From: DATAGF01 sp963813355
Lineage (GTDB): Bacteria > Actinomycetota > Thermoleophilia > Miltoncostaeales > Miltoncostaeaceae
Assembly: GCA_963813355.1 (NCBI GenBank)
Contig: CAWEYS010000016.1
Span: 186,001 to 250,000, forward strand
Direction: 5' to 3'
DNA: 64,000 bases
Shown in pieces: positions 49,865 through 59,290 of this stretch (the stretch's first letter is position 1; each line of letters starts with the position of its first letter). A model generated the notes under the pieces. It saw only the letters and a list, made by a program, of their open reading frames with translations, ran no database searches and was not told where the DNA came from. A program made the translations under genes and the position numbers.

Positions 49865-51162
49865 CCGCCGGTCGCGGCCAGGAAGGGCGCGGCCTTGGCC
49901 CACGCCTCGGCCCGCTCGGCCTCGGCGTCGGAGTCCCAGACCACCGCCCCGCCGCACCAATAGCGGGCCTCGCCGCCCGTCACCCAGGCGGTGCGGATGG
50001 CCACGCTGGCCTCGAGCGACCCGTCGGCGCCGAGCGCCAGCACGCTCCCGTAGGCGGGCCCGCGGCCGACCGGCTCCAGCTCGTGGATGACCTCCATCGC
50101 CCGCACCTTGGGGCACCCCGTGACCGACCCCCCGGGGAAGACCGCCCGCAGCAGGTCGGCCGGACCGGCGTCGTCGCGCAGGTCGGCGACGACCTCGCTC
50201 ACGAGGTGCTCCACGTAGGGCGTGGGGAGCGCGTCGAACAGCCGCGCCACGCGCACGCGACCCGGCCGCGCGACCCGGCCGAGGTCGTTGCGGACCAGGT
50301 CGACGATCATCACGTGCTCGGCGCGGTCCTTCGCGCTGAGCGCCAGCTCGGCGGTCATGCCCAGCGGCGCGGTCCCCTTGATCGGCTCGCTGCGCGCGAC
50401 GCCGTCCCGGAGGCTCGCGAGCAGCTCGGGGGACGCCGACGCCACGGCGCCCTCGGGCAGCGCGACGTAGGCGCGGCGCGCCGTCGGCCCCGCGGCGCTC
50501 CAGAGGCGCCTCGCGAGGGCGAGCGGGGGCTCGTCCCAGGGCGCGGTCAGCCGCTGGGCGAGGTTCACCTGGTAGCAGTCGCCGGCCCGGATCAGCTCGC
50601 GGGCGGCCTCGACCGCCTCGCGGTAGGCCTCGCCGGGGAGCGAGGTCGCCACGGGCCGCCCGGCCGGCGCGGGCAGCGGGGCGAGCGGCGGGGCGGCGGC
50701 GATCGCCGCCGCGAGGTCGTCCGCCTCGTCCTCGCCGGCGACCGACGCGACGATGCCGCGGCCGTCGTCGTCGATCAGCGCGACGGTGTCGTAGCGGGCC
50801 AGCGCGGCGACGGGCGGGCCGCCCGGGTCGGGTCGCGGCTCGGGCAGCCGCTCGACCGTGCCGCCGAGGTCGTACGAGAGGAGCCCGATCCAGCCGCCGG
50901 CCATCGGCGCGGGGCCCGGCCGCCGCCCGGACCGCGCCAGGGCGTCCCACACGGCGGGGCCGGTCACGGCCTCCGCCGGGTCGGCCGCGACCACGGTGAC
51001 GCCCCCGTGGCGCACGAGCGCGGGGCGGTCCCACCCGGCCAGCGCGGCGAGCGCCGAGACCGGGTCGACCGGGTCGGGGAGGGCCCGGATCGCGACCCCC
51101 TCGGCGTGTGTGAGAATGCCCGCCGAGACGTCCCCGGCCGAAGGAGTCGCTCCGTGCCGCAC
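49861..51162 (-). CDS. pabB: Aminodeoxychorismate synthase component I
   Basis: 433 residues, intact. Chorismate-binding enzyme: GGWIGLLSYDLGGTVERLPE in the N-terminal part, LIRAGDCYQVNLAQRLTAPW, SEPIKGTAPLGMTAELALSA with the PabB lysine in PIKGT, HVMIVDLVRNDLGRVARPGR and FPGGSVTGCPKVRAMEVIHE. It aminates chorismate for folate synthesis. The Lys in PIKGT separates it from anthranilate synthase, which has PIAGT. GTG start lies 7 bases after TAGCGT, so the message is probably leaderless. No PabA is nearby. Confidence 0.9.
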   Translation of the reverse strand: MRHGATPSAGDVSAGILTHAEGVAIRALPDPVDPVSALAALAGWDRPALVRHGGVTVVAADPAEAVTGPAVWDALARSGRRPGPAPMAGGWIGLLSYDLGGTVERLPEPRPDPGGPPVAALARYDTVALIDDDGRGIVASVAGEDEADDLAAAIAAAPPLAPLPAPAGRPVATSLPGEAYREAVEAARELIRAGDCYQVNLAQRLTAPWDEPPLALARRLWSAAGPTARRAYVALPEGAVASASPELLASLRDGVARSEPIKGTAPLGMTAELALSAKDRAEHVMIVDLVRNDLGRVARPGRVRVARLFDALPTPYVEHLVSEVVADLRDDAGPADLLRAVFPGGSVTGCPKVRAMEVIHELEPVGRGPAYGSVLALGADGSLEASVAIRTAWVTGGEARYWCGGAVVWDSDAEAERAEAWAKAAPFLAATGG

Positions 51163-51169
51163 GCGGTTG

Positions 51170-51179
51170 ACGCTAGCAA
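51170..51179. promoter_or_regulatory. Overlapping divergent -10 boxes between pabB and a hypothetical gene
   Basis: On the minus strand TAGCGT (51175-51170) is 7 bases before the pabB GTG 51162. On the plus strand TAGCAA (51174-51179) is 6 bases before ATG 51186. The two boxes share the palindromic CTAG core at 51173-51176 within a 23-base intergenic gap. Confidence 0.5.
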
Positions 51180-51185
51180 GGCGCC

Positions 51186-51674
51186 ATGAGGCAGACGATC
51201 GCGTTCCAGGCGACCGGGTTCGACTGCTCGCCGGTGCAGGTGGAGGTCGAGGACGGGGCCGAGGCGCTCGAGGAGGCGGTCCTGCCCGTCGCGCTGCTCG
51301 CGTTCGAGAGCGGCCCCAACGTCGTGCTCACGCTGCCGCTGGCCGCGAGCGACGCCGAGAACATGATGAACGCGTTCACCCAGGCCGAGCCCCACCGCCA
51401 GGACATCCCCGACGCCGGCAGCTGGGAGCCCCAGCCCGCCGGCCTCTCCGAGGGACTGTTCTGGGCCCTCCAGCCGAGCGTCGTCGGCGTGTCGGTGACC
51501 CCCCCGCAGCAGACGCCCGACGGCCTGGTGCCGCACTGGACGCTGGCCTTCGACGACGAGGACGGCAGCCAGGTGCAGATCGCGGTCAGCGACCCGATGT
51601 GCGTCCAGATCGTGCGGTCGCTGGCCCAGGTCGCCCACGGAGAGCTGGAGGGCCTGGAGGCAAACGAGGAATAG
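51186..51674 (+). CDS. Hypothetical protein, acidic, 162 residues
   Basis: Reads MRQTIAFQATGFDCSPVQVE, then LPVALLAFESGPNVVLTLPL, DAENMMNAFTQAEPHRQDIP, and an acidic end (LEGLEANEE). No signal or membrane segment. The predicted pattern is alternating strands and helices; a single Cys near residue 14 and another near residue 143 are the only reactive side chains that stand out. Family not recognised. Divergent from pabB with a shared promoter core, and followed after 56 bases by sulfite reductase, so it may be controlled with either. ATG 51186 is the only start near the -10 box. Confidence 0.65.
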   Translation: MRQTIAFQATGFDCSPVQVEVEDGAEALEEAVLPVALLAFESGPNVVLTLPLAASDAENMMNAFTQAEPHRQDIPDAGSWEPQPAGLSEGLFWALQPSVVGVSVTPPQQTPDGLVPHWTLAFDDEDGSQVQIAVSDPMCVQIVRSLAQVAHGELEGLEANEE

Positions 51675-51689
51675 CCCCAGGTTTTCTGT

Positions 51690-51695
51690 TATTTT
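51690..51695 (+). promoter_or_regulatory. -10 box TATTTT before sulfite reductase
   Basis: TATTTT lies in the AT-richest short patch of this part of the window. Start of transcription would be near 51702, giving a leader of about 30 bases with GGGGGA as ribosome site. A TTTTCT stretch upstream is not a convincing -35 box. Confidence 0.45.
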
Positions 51696-51730
51696 AGCCG
51701 CGCTCGCGACTCCGAACGCGGTGGGGGACA

Positions 51731-53995
<2,265 letters not shown>

Positions 53996-53997
53996 CG

Positions 53998-54552
53998 ATG
54001 GCGACGGCCACCGACACCGAGATCGTCCGCATCGGCGCCAAGCTCTACGCCGAGGACCCCGGGGCCATCGATCTGCCGGCCTTCATCCCGCTCTTCCACG
54101 GGTGGATCCAGGAGCGCAGCCTCGACGGCGTCCCGATCGACGTCGCCGACTACGCCCACGTGCCCGACGGCCCCGGCGTCCTGCTCATCGGCCACGAGGC
54201 CGACCGCTCGCTCGACCTCGGCGAGGGGCGCCCCGGGGTCCTCTACCAGCGCAAGCGCGACGGCGAGGGCACCCTCGAGGACCGCTTCGCCGCGGCCATC
54301 GAGGCCGCCGACACCCTGGCCGACGACGTCGAGGGCGACCCGGCGGCCGACGGGGTGCGCTTCGGCCGCGACGAGATCCTGATCCGGGTCAACGACCGCC
54401 TCAGCGCCCCCAACGACGACGCGACCCTCGACGCCCTGCGCCCGGCCATCGAGGCCGCCCTCGCGCGCGCCCGCCCCGGGCGGGCCGCGGCGATCGCGCG
54501 CGTGACCGAGGATCCCAGGGGCCCGTTCCGGGCCCGGGTGGTCCTCACCTAG
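53998..54552 (+). CDS. Hypothetical protein in operon with sulfite reductase
   Basis: 184 residues from ATG 53998, two bases after the reductase TAG. TDTEIVRIGAKLYAEDPGAI, PAFIPLFHGWIQERSLDGVP, IDVADYAHVPDGPGVLLIGH, ADRSLDLGEGRPGVLYQRKR, and a C-terminal alpha/beta part with DEILIRVNDRLSAPNDDATL. No cysteines or His clusters for metal binding. The family is not one I can name. Its position and tight spacing suggest a helper of sulfite reductase or a sulfur-metabolism protein. A strong hairpin follows at 54565. Confidence 0.7.
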   Translation: MATATDTEIVRIGAKLYAEDPGAIDLPAFIPLFHGWIQERSLDGVPIDVADYAHVPDGPGVLLIGHEADRSLDLGEGRPGVLYQRKRDGEGTLEDRFAAAIEAADTLADDVEGDPAADGVRFGRDEILIRVNDRLSAPNDDATLDALRPAIEAALARARPGRAAAIARVTEDPRGPFRARVVLT

Positions 54553-54564
54553 GTCCCCCCCGGC

Positions 54565-54592
54565 GGGCCCGCGCCTGGCACGGCGCGGGCCC
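54565..54592 (+). terminator. Perfect 11-bp hairpin after the sulfite reductase operon
   Basis: GGGCCCGCGCC (54565-54575), a 6-base loop, GGCGCGGGCCC (54582-54592), a perfect stem of very high stability. No T-run, as usual for such GC-rich genomes. It starts 13 bases after the stop. Confidence 0.65.
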
Positions 54593-54765
54593 CCGCGTCG
54601 CGACGGGGGCGAGGCGTGAGCGGCCGACGCACCCGCTCCCCGGCCGCGGCGGCCTGGCTACCCGTGCGTCTAGTGGCCCGGCTCGTCGGCGGGAGTAGCT
54701 TTTGGTGACTTTCGATCTGGGCGGCCCGCGGTGGGTGCGCCGAAAATGGCACCTTGGGGGTTCGC

Positions 54766-55200
54766 ATGATCGCGAGGCGCGTGTCGGTCGTGGTCGCGGG
54801 GGTCGTCTTGCTCGCTGCGACGCAGGCTGGAGGAGCGGTGGTGACCGGGCAGTACGCCGGCACGAGCCAGGCGAAGGTCATCACGAAGTACGGGCAGCTC
54901 GAGCCCGCGGTCCAGAAGGGCACCGTCGCGTTCCGCGTCGCGACGGACCGGGTGACCGGCTTCAAGCTGCGCAAGCAGCGGGCCCAGTGCCCGGGCACCC
55001 CGGGGGCCGTGGTCGTGGACGTGACGATCGCGACGATGCCGCTCTCGGCCGCCGGCGTGGCCACGGGCACCTTCACGCACCCGATCTTCGGCCCGGTCAA
55101 CGTGAGGGTCAAGGTGACCTCGAAGTCCACGGCGAGCGGCACCGTGCGGTTCGCGGCCCAATGCCACACCACCGCGACCTTCGCGGCCAAGGCGCGCTGA
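54766..55200 (+). CDS. Small secreted protein of unknown function
   Basis: 144 residues from ATG 54766 with GGGGG seven bases upstream. A Sec signal peptide ARRVSVVVAGVVLLAATQAG precedes a beta-rich domain: GQYAGTSQAKVITKYGQLEP, GTVAFRVATDRVTGFKLRKQ, TGTFTHPIFGPVNVRVKVTS, SGTVRFAAQCHTTATFAAKA. Two cysteines (about 73 and 134) could form a disulfide outside the cell. No family recognised. It stands alone between two hairpins, so it is a single-gene unit; the 213 bases before it hold only the upstream hairpin and its promoter. Confidence 0.72.
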   Translation: MIARRVSVVVAGVVLLAATQAGGAVVTGQYAGTSQAKVITKYGQLEPAVQKGTVAFRVATDRVTGFKLRKQRAQCPGTPGAVVVDVTIATMPLSAAGVATGTFTHPIFGPVNVRVKVTSKSTASGTVRFAAQCHTTATFAAKAR

Positions 55201-55207
55201 CCCTGCA

Positions 55208-55232
55208 CGCCATCCCCTCCCTGGGGGTGGCG
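55208..55232. terminator. Hairpin between convergent genes
   Basis: CGCCATCCCC (55208-55217), loop TCCCT, GGGGGTGGCG (55223-55232): ten pairs with one G-T. It lies 8 bases after the secreted-protein stop and 15 before the hydrolase stop and can serve both. Confidence 0.55.
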
Positions 55233-55246
55233 GGAGGCGCACGGGG

Positions 55247-55939
55247 CTAGGCGGCGACCGGCTCCGCGGCGTGCTCGAGGCTGCGGACGGCGCTCACGAG
55301 CTCGTTGGGCCGCTCGACGGCGACGTTGTGCCCCGAGTGGAGGACGTGGAAGCGCGCGTTCTGCATCCAGGCCGACAGCTCGCGCTGGACCTCGGCGGGC
55401 ACGGCGCGGTCGGCGTCGCCCGCGAGGACGATGACGGGCACCTCGACCTGGGCGAGCGCGCCGCGCACGTCGGGGCGGGTGCCCATGGCCTCGGCCGCCA
55501 GCGCCACGCCCTCGGCCCCGCGCTGCTCGCGCAGCGCCCGGGCGGCGCGGGCCCAGCGGTCCTGGCCCTCGGCGTCCTCCCCGCGCGGGCTCGCCCCCGA
55601 GACCACGAGCCCCGAGACCAGCCCCGGGTGCCCGAGCGCCAGCGCGAGGCCGGCGGCCGCGCCGAGCCCGACGCCGACCAGGATGGCCCCGCCGCCCTCG
55701 GCCGCCGTGAGGCGGGCGACGTCGGAGGCGAAGTCGTCGATGCTCCACGGGCCGTGGGGCGTCGGCGAGCCTCCGTGCCCGCGGAGGTCGGGTGCGATGA
55801 TGCGGTACGTGCCGGCGAGCTCGCGGAGCGCGTCGATCATGCTCTCGCCCGTCTGCCCCAGGTCGTGCAGCGCCACCAGCGGGGGCCCGTCCCCGTTCCG
55901 GTGGACGGCGAGCTCGATGGCGGGGGGAAGCGAAGGCAT
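55247..55939 (-). CDS. Alpha/beta-hydrolase-fold protein lacking the nucleophile Ser
   Basis: 230 residues from ATG 55939 with AGGAG seven bases upstream (a GTG at 55960 is possible). PPLVALHDLGQTGESMIDAL and IIAPDLRGHGGSPTPHGPWS are typical hydrolase motifs, and the Asp and His of the triad appear as VLAGDADRAVPAEVQ and HVLHSGHNVAVERPNEL. The elbow, normally G-x-S-x-G, reads ILVGVGLGAAAGLALAL: the Ser is Gly. It may be a binding or regulatory protein, or use cofactor-free chemistry. Preceded by an excellent promoter and divergent from a zinc-finger gene. Confidence 0.8.
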   Translation of the reverse strand: MPSLPPAIELAVHRNGDGPPLVALHDLGQTGESMIDALRELAGTYRIIAPDLRGHGGSPTPHGPWSIDDFASDVARLTAAEGGGAILVGVGLGAAAGLALALGHPGLVSGLVVSGASPRGEDAEGQDRWARAARALREQRGAEGVALAAEAMGTRPDVRGALAQVEVPVIVLAGDADRAVPAEVQRELSAWMQNARFHVLHSGHNVAVERPNELVSAVRSLEHAAEPVAA

Positions 55940-55948
55940 CGTGGCGCT

Positions 55949-55971
55949 CCTGTGAACCACTGTGATACAGG
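55949..55971. promoter_or_regulatory. Inverted repeat CCTGT-n13-ACAGG, possible operator
   Basis: CCTGT (55949-55953) and ACAGG (55967-55971) flank 13 bases. It covers roughly +4 to +26 of the hydrolase transcript predicted from the -10 box at 55987-55982. A bound protein there could block transcription. Evidence is only symmetry and position. Confidence 0.3.
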
Positions 55972-55972
55972 T

Positions 55973-56001
55973 TTGATGGTGAGACTACGCCCGACCAGAC
56001 T
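55973..56001 (+). promoter_or_regulatory. Promoter of the CGNR zinc-finger gene
   Basis: TTGATG (55973-55978), 17 bases, CAGACT (55996-56001); start expected near 56008, six bases before ATG 56014. The -10 is weak. It overlaps the oppositely oriented hydrolase promoter almost completely. Confidence 0.4.
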
Positions 56002-56010
56002 GTCCGTCAA
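55982..56010 (-). promoter_or_regulatory. Consensus-like promoter of the hydrolase gene
   Basis: On the minus strand TTGACG (56010-56005), exactly 17 bases, TAGTCT (55987-55982). This is the best -35/-10 pair seen in the window. Transcription would start near 55975, giving a leader of about 36 bases with an AGGAG ribosome site. Confidence 0.65.
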
Positions 56011-56013
56011 ACG

Positions 56014-56553
56014 ATGACAGGCCTGTCCAGTTTCCCGGCGTTGACCGGCCACCCTGCCCTGGATCTCTGCAATACCCGATTGGGCGAGAAGGATCTCCTC
56101 CGGGGCGCCGCGGACCTCCAGCACTGGTTCGTCGAGGCCGGCCTCGCGGATCATGCACCGCCCGTGAGCCGCCGTGAACTGGGCGCCGCGAAGATGTTGC
56201 GCGACGGTCTCCGCCCGGCGCTCCTCGAGGCCGATGGTCCGGCGGTCGCGCGGCTCGCCGAGGGCTGGCTCGGCCGTGCGCCGGGATGCCTGAAGGTCGA
56301 GGCCGCGACCCTCCAGCCGCGGTTCGCGCCGGCGGAGGAGACGTCGTGCTGCCTGCTCGTCGGCGCCGTGCTCGACGCCCTCGACCTGGTGCGCGAGTCG
56401 CCGGGCAGGGTGCGCGAGTGCGCCGACGCGCGCTGCCCGGCGCTCTTTCTCGACGAGAGCCGCAACGGCAGCCGGCGCTGGTGCTCCATGGAGCGCTGCG
56501 GCGCTCGCGCCAAGGCCTCGGCCTATTACCGGAGGCATCGGGCCGGGCCGTAG
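56014..56553 (+). CDS. ABATE-domain / CGNR zinc-finger protein, likely transcription regulator
   Basis: 179 residues. The N-terminal ABATE domain begins LTGHPALDLCNTRLGEKDLL; the C-terminal zinc finger is RVRECADARCPALFLDESRN followed by RRWCSMERCGARAKASAYYR, with the family CGNR motif as CGAR. Four Cys can hold one zinc. Members are thought to bind DNA and respond to small molecules through the ABATE domain. The divergent hydrolase and overlapping promoters suggest it controls that gene. Start ATG 56014. Confidence 0.85.
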   Translation: MTGLSSFPALTGHPALDLCNTRLGEKDLLRGAADLQHWFVEAGLADHAPPVSRRELGAAKMLRDGLRPALLEADGPAVARLAEGWLGRAPGCLKVEAATLQPRFAPAEETSCCLLVGAVLDALDLVRESPGRVRECADARCPALFLDESRNGSRRWCSMERCGARAKASAYYRRHRAGP

Positions 56554-56556
56554 ACT
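56551..56556 (+). promoter_or_regulatory. -10 box TAGACT, leaderless promoter of the MJ1255-type glycosyltransferase
   Basis: TAGACT is followed by GTG at 56562 (5 bases) and in-frame GTG at 56565 (8 bases). Its first bases form the TAG that ends the upstream gene. Confidence 0.5.
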
Positions 56557-56561
56557 CGCCG

Positions 56562-57629
56562 GTGGTGAGGATCCTCTACGGCGTGGTCGGGGAGGGGATG
56601 GGCCACGCAACGCGGTCGCGCGTGGTGATCGAGCACCTGCTCGCCCGCGGCCACGACGTGCGGATCGTGGCCTCCGGGCGGGCGAGCGCCTACCTCGCCG
56701 AGCGGGTGGTCTCGGTCGGCGAGATCTGGGGCCTCACGATGGCCTACAGCGAGAACGAGGTGCGGCGCTGGCAGACGCTCGCGCGCAACCTCTCGGGCGC
56801 CGTCTCGGGGTGGCCCCAGAACGTGCGCGAGTACTTCCGGATCGTGGAGGAGTTCGACCCCGAGGCCGTGGTCAGCGACTTCGAGAGCTTCGCCTGGCTG
56901 TTCGGTCGCCGCCACCGGCTGCCGGTCATCAGCGTCAACAACATCCAGATCATCGACCGCTGCCGCCACGACGAGGGCATCACCGCGGGGAGCCAGGCCG
57001 ACTTCGAGCTGGCCCGGGCGCTGGTGCGCTGGAAGCTGCCCGGCTGCCGCCACTACGTCGTGACGACCTTCTTCCGCCCGCCGGTGCGGCGGCCCCGCAC
57101 CACGCTGGTGCCCTCGCTGCTGCGCCCGGAGATCCTGGCGGCGGCCCCCGAGCCCGGCGAGCACCTGCTCGTGTACCAGACGGCCGAGGGCAACGAGGGC
57201 CTGCCCGGGGCGCTCGCCGCGTCGGGCCTCGAGTGCCGCGTCTACGGGTTCCGGCGCGACCTCGACGCCGACGTGCGCGAGGGCGGGATCCTCTACCGCC
57301 CCTTCTCCGAGGCGGCCTTCATCGACGACCTGCGCACCGCCCGCGCGGTGGTGACGGGGGGCGGCTACACGCTGCTGTCCGAGTGCGTCCACCTGGGCGT
57401 GCCGGCGCTGTCCGTCCCGCTCGCCGGTCAGTTCGAGCAGGTGCTGAACGCGCGCTACCTCGAGCGGCTGGGCTACGGCATGTACGCGCCCCACGCGACG
57501 ACGGCCGCCATCGCGGCCTTCGCCGAGCGCGTGCCCGATTTCCGCGCGGCCCTGGACGACGCCGAGCGCCCGGGGAACGGGCCGGCGCTGGCCGTCGTCG
57601 ACGCCCAGCTCGCCGCGGCGGCCCCGTGA
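56562..57629 (+). CDS. MJ1255/VC2487-family glycosyltransferase
   Basis: 355 residues. ILYGVVGEGMGHATRSRVVI at the start is the family signature. EFDPEAVVSDFESFAWLFGR, RLPVISVNNIQIIDRCRHDE, YVVTTFFRPPVRRPRTTLVP and the GT-B donor region VVTGGGYTLLSECVHLGVPA with PLAGQFEQVLNARYLERLGY agree with this MGT/UGT-like group. The acceptor is unknown; relatives occur near lipid or cell-wall genes. GTG 56562 (or 56565) follows the TAGACT box. Its TGA overlaps the next membrane protein as GTGA. Confidence 0.85.
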   Translation: MVRILYGVVGEGMGHATRSRVVIEHLLARGHDVRIVASGRASAYLAERVVSVGEIWGLTMAYSENEVRRWQTLARNLSGAVSGWPQNVREYFRIVEEFDPEAVVSDFESFAWLFGRRHRLPVISVNNIQIIDRCRHDEGITAGSQADFELARALVRWKLPGCRHYVVTTFFRPPVRRPRTTLVPSLLRPEILAAAPEPGEHLLVYQTAEGNEGLPGALAASGLECRVYGFRRDLDADVREGGILYRPFSEAAFIDDLRTARAVVTGGGYTLLSECVHLGVPALSVPLAGQFEQVLNARYLERLGYGMYAPHATTAAIAAFAERVPDFRAALDDAERPGNGPALAVVDAQLAAAAP

Positions 57630-58261
57630 ACGAGTGGGTCCGGGTCGGCGTCCTCTGCGCGCTGGCGCTCTGGTTCGCGCTGATCGAGATCGAGATCGAG
57701 GGCCCGCACGGCTGGGCGCTGCGCCTTCCGACCTGGTTCCGCACCCGCGGGCCGGCGGGGCGGGTCTACGGGGCGATCAGCGGCCGCAAGCCCCTGACCG
57801 GATACCACCTCTTCATGGCGACGCTGCCGCTGGTGATCCTGCACCTGCCGTTCGGCTACGGCGCCGACTGGTCCTGGGCGGCCGAGATCATGGTCGTCGC
57901 GACCTTCATGGCCTTCGCCATCGGGTGGGACTACCTCTGGTTCATCCTCAACCCGGCCTACGGCCTGCGGCGCTTCCGGCGCGGCGAGGTGTGGTGGTAC
58001 GCGGGGCCCTGGCTCGGCCGGCTGCCGTACGAGTACTACGCCGCCGTCGCGGGATCGTTCGTCGTCGCGCTGATCGCCTGGGCCGCGGGCGGCGGCGCCG
58101 GCGTCCTGGCCGAGCAGGGGCGCCTGGTCGGCGCGCTGGCCCTGCTGTGCCTGCTCGCGATGGCGGCCGCGCCGGCCTACGGGCGCTGGTACCGCTGGAT
58201 GCGCCGGCCGGAGGCCGACGAGCACGAGGCGGTGGCCGCGGCGGCCGAGCGCGAACAGTGA
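57626..58261 (+). CDS. Four- to five-span membrane protein of unknown function
   Basis: 211 residues from GTG 57626. Spans near residues 5-20 (VGVLCALALWFALIEIEIEG), 60-80 (LFMATLPLVILHLPFGYGAD), 86-110 (IMVVATFMAFAIGWDYLWFI), 143-163 (AAVAGSFVVALIAWAAGGGA) and 172-190. The WDYLWFILNPAYGLRRFRRG and VWWYAGPWLGRLPYEYYAAV stretches are striking for aromatic and Arg residues between spans. Translationally coupled to the glycosyltransferase, so it may provide its membrane acceptor site. No family recognised. Confidence 0.7.
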   Translation: MNEWVRVGVLCALALWFALIEIEIEGPHGWALRLPTWFRTRGPAGRVYGAISGRKPLTGYHLFMATLPLVILHLPFGYGADWSWAAEIMVVATFMAFAIGWDYLWFILNPAYGLRRFRRGEVWWYAGPWLGRLPYEYYAAVAGSFVVALIAWAAGGGAGVLAEQGRLVGALALLCLLAMAAAPAYGRWYRWMRRPEADEHEAVAAAAEREQ

Positions 58262-58274
58262 GAGGATCGCGCGC

Positions 58275-58463
58275 ATGGCCGACCGGAACACCGCGGACAT
58301 CATGGTCACCGGCGCCGCGATCACCGGCGCCGGCGCCGTCCTCGGCCTGCTGGTCGGCGCCGTGTCCGGCGGCGACGGCGGGCTGTGGGCCTTCATCGGC
58401 ATGGGCGCCGGGGCCCTCATCGCGATCGCCGTGCTCTCGGTGAGGGTGTTCCGCACCCTCTGA
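58275..58463 (+). CDS. Two-span membrane mini-protein
   Basis: 62 residues from ATG 58275 after GAGAGGAT. Spans are IMVTGAAITGAGAVLGLLVG and LWAFIGMGAGALIAIAVLSV with a short GGDGG turn. Glycine-rich helices with GxxxG patterns suggest helix packing, perhaps with the larger membrane protein 13 bases upstream. No family recognised. Confidence 0.6.
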   Translation: MADRNTADIMVTGAAITGAGAVLGLLVGAVSGGDGGLWAFIGMGAGALIAIAVLSVRVFRTL

Positions 58464-58480
58464 GGCGCCGGCGCCGGCTG

Positions 58481-59221
58481 TCAGGCCTCCAGGCGCCGCG
58501 ACAGGAAGGGGCGGACCGCGGCGGCGAACTCGGCCGGCCGCTCGAGCGCCGTCAGGTGCCCGGCTCCCGGGATCACGACGAGCTCGGCGTCGGGCAGGCC
58601 CGCCGCGAGCGTCTCGGCGAAGGGCGGCGGCGTGAGGGCGTCCTCCGACCCGACGATCACGAGCGCCGGCGCCGAGATGCCCGCCAGGTCCCCCCGCCGG
58701 TCGGCGCGCCCGGCCAGCGCCTCGAGGGCGCGGGCGACCGCCTCCGGGTCCTGGCGGTCGGCGATCGCGCGGGCCGCGTCGCGCGCGGCGTCGTCGCCCG
58801 GCGCGACCAGGCGCGGCGTGAAGTCGTCGAGGAAGGCCCCCGTGCCGCCGGCGCGCACCATCGCCGCCGAGCGGTGGCGTCCCTCGGCGGCCTCCGGGGT
58901 GTCGGCCTCGGCGCGGGTGTCGGCCAGGACGAGCGCCGCCACCCGGGCCGGATGGCGCGCCGCGAGCGACAGCGCCGCGTACCCGCCCAGCGACAGCCCG
59001 CAGACGGCGGCCCGCCCGCCGCGCATCCCCGCGATGCGGTCGGCGACGAGGTCGGCGAACCCGTCCACCGAGGGCGCCTCGACCGCGGGGGCGGCGCCGA
59101 GCCCGGGGAACTCGGGGGTCACGACCTCCCGGTCGGCGGCCAGCAGCGGGGCGACCGGCGCCCAGAGGGAGGCGTCGAGCGGGAAGGGGTGCAACAGCAC
59201 CAGCGGGGTCGGCTCGGGCAC
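58481..59221 (-). CDS. Alpha/beta hydrolase
   Basis: 246 residues from GTG 59221. LVLLHPFPLDASLWAPVAPL, the nucleophile elbow AAVCGLSLGGYAALSLAARH with Ser in GLSLGG, LVIVGSEDALTPPPFAETLA with Asp, and VVIPGAGHLTALERPAEFAA with His form a full catalytic triad. Size and motifs resemble 3-oxoadipate enol-lactonase and related esterases; the substrate is unknown. Unlike the hydrolase at 55247-55939 its active site is complete. TAGGGT (59235-59230) is 8 bases before the GTG. Confidence 0.85.
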   Translation of the reverse strand: MPEPTPLVLLHPFPLDASLWAPVAPLLAADREVVTPEFPGLGAAPAVEAPSVDGFADLVADRIAGMRGGRAAVCGLSLGGYAALSLAARHPARVAALVLADTRAEADTPEAAEGRHRSAAMVRAGGTGAFLDDFTPRLVAPGDDAARDAARAIADRQDPEAVARALEALAGRADRRGDLAGISAPALVIVGSEDALTPPPFAETLAAGLPDAELVVIPGAGHLTALERPAEFAAAVRPFLSRRLEA

Positions 59222-59229
59222 CGGCGCGC

Positions 59230-59235
59230 ACCCTA
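59230..59235 (-). promoter_or_regulatory. -10 box TAGGGT before the hydrolase gene
   Basis: TAGGGT (59235-59230) is 8 bases from GTG 59221, the near-leaderless arrangement seen at several other starts. Confidence 0.4.
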
Positions 59236-59277
59236 GCGGCGCGACGGGGACGGGGGACGCGGGACGGGGCGGGGCGC

Positions 59278-59283
59278 TACCGT
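59278..59283 (+). promoter_or_regulatory. -10 box TACCGT, leaderless promoter
   Basis: TACCGT is 7 bases before GTG 59291 and identical to the box before rfbC (25707-25712). Confidence 0.5.
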
Positions 59284-59290
59284 GTGCCGC

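Noticed and set aside
58455..58500. GGCGCC-repeat palindrome between the two-span protein and the hydrolase as a terminator
   Set aside because: The symmetry comes from a short GGCGCC repeat common in such GC-rich DNA; the arms are not placed around the stops as at 16663 and 30363.
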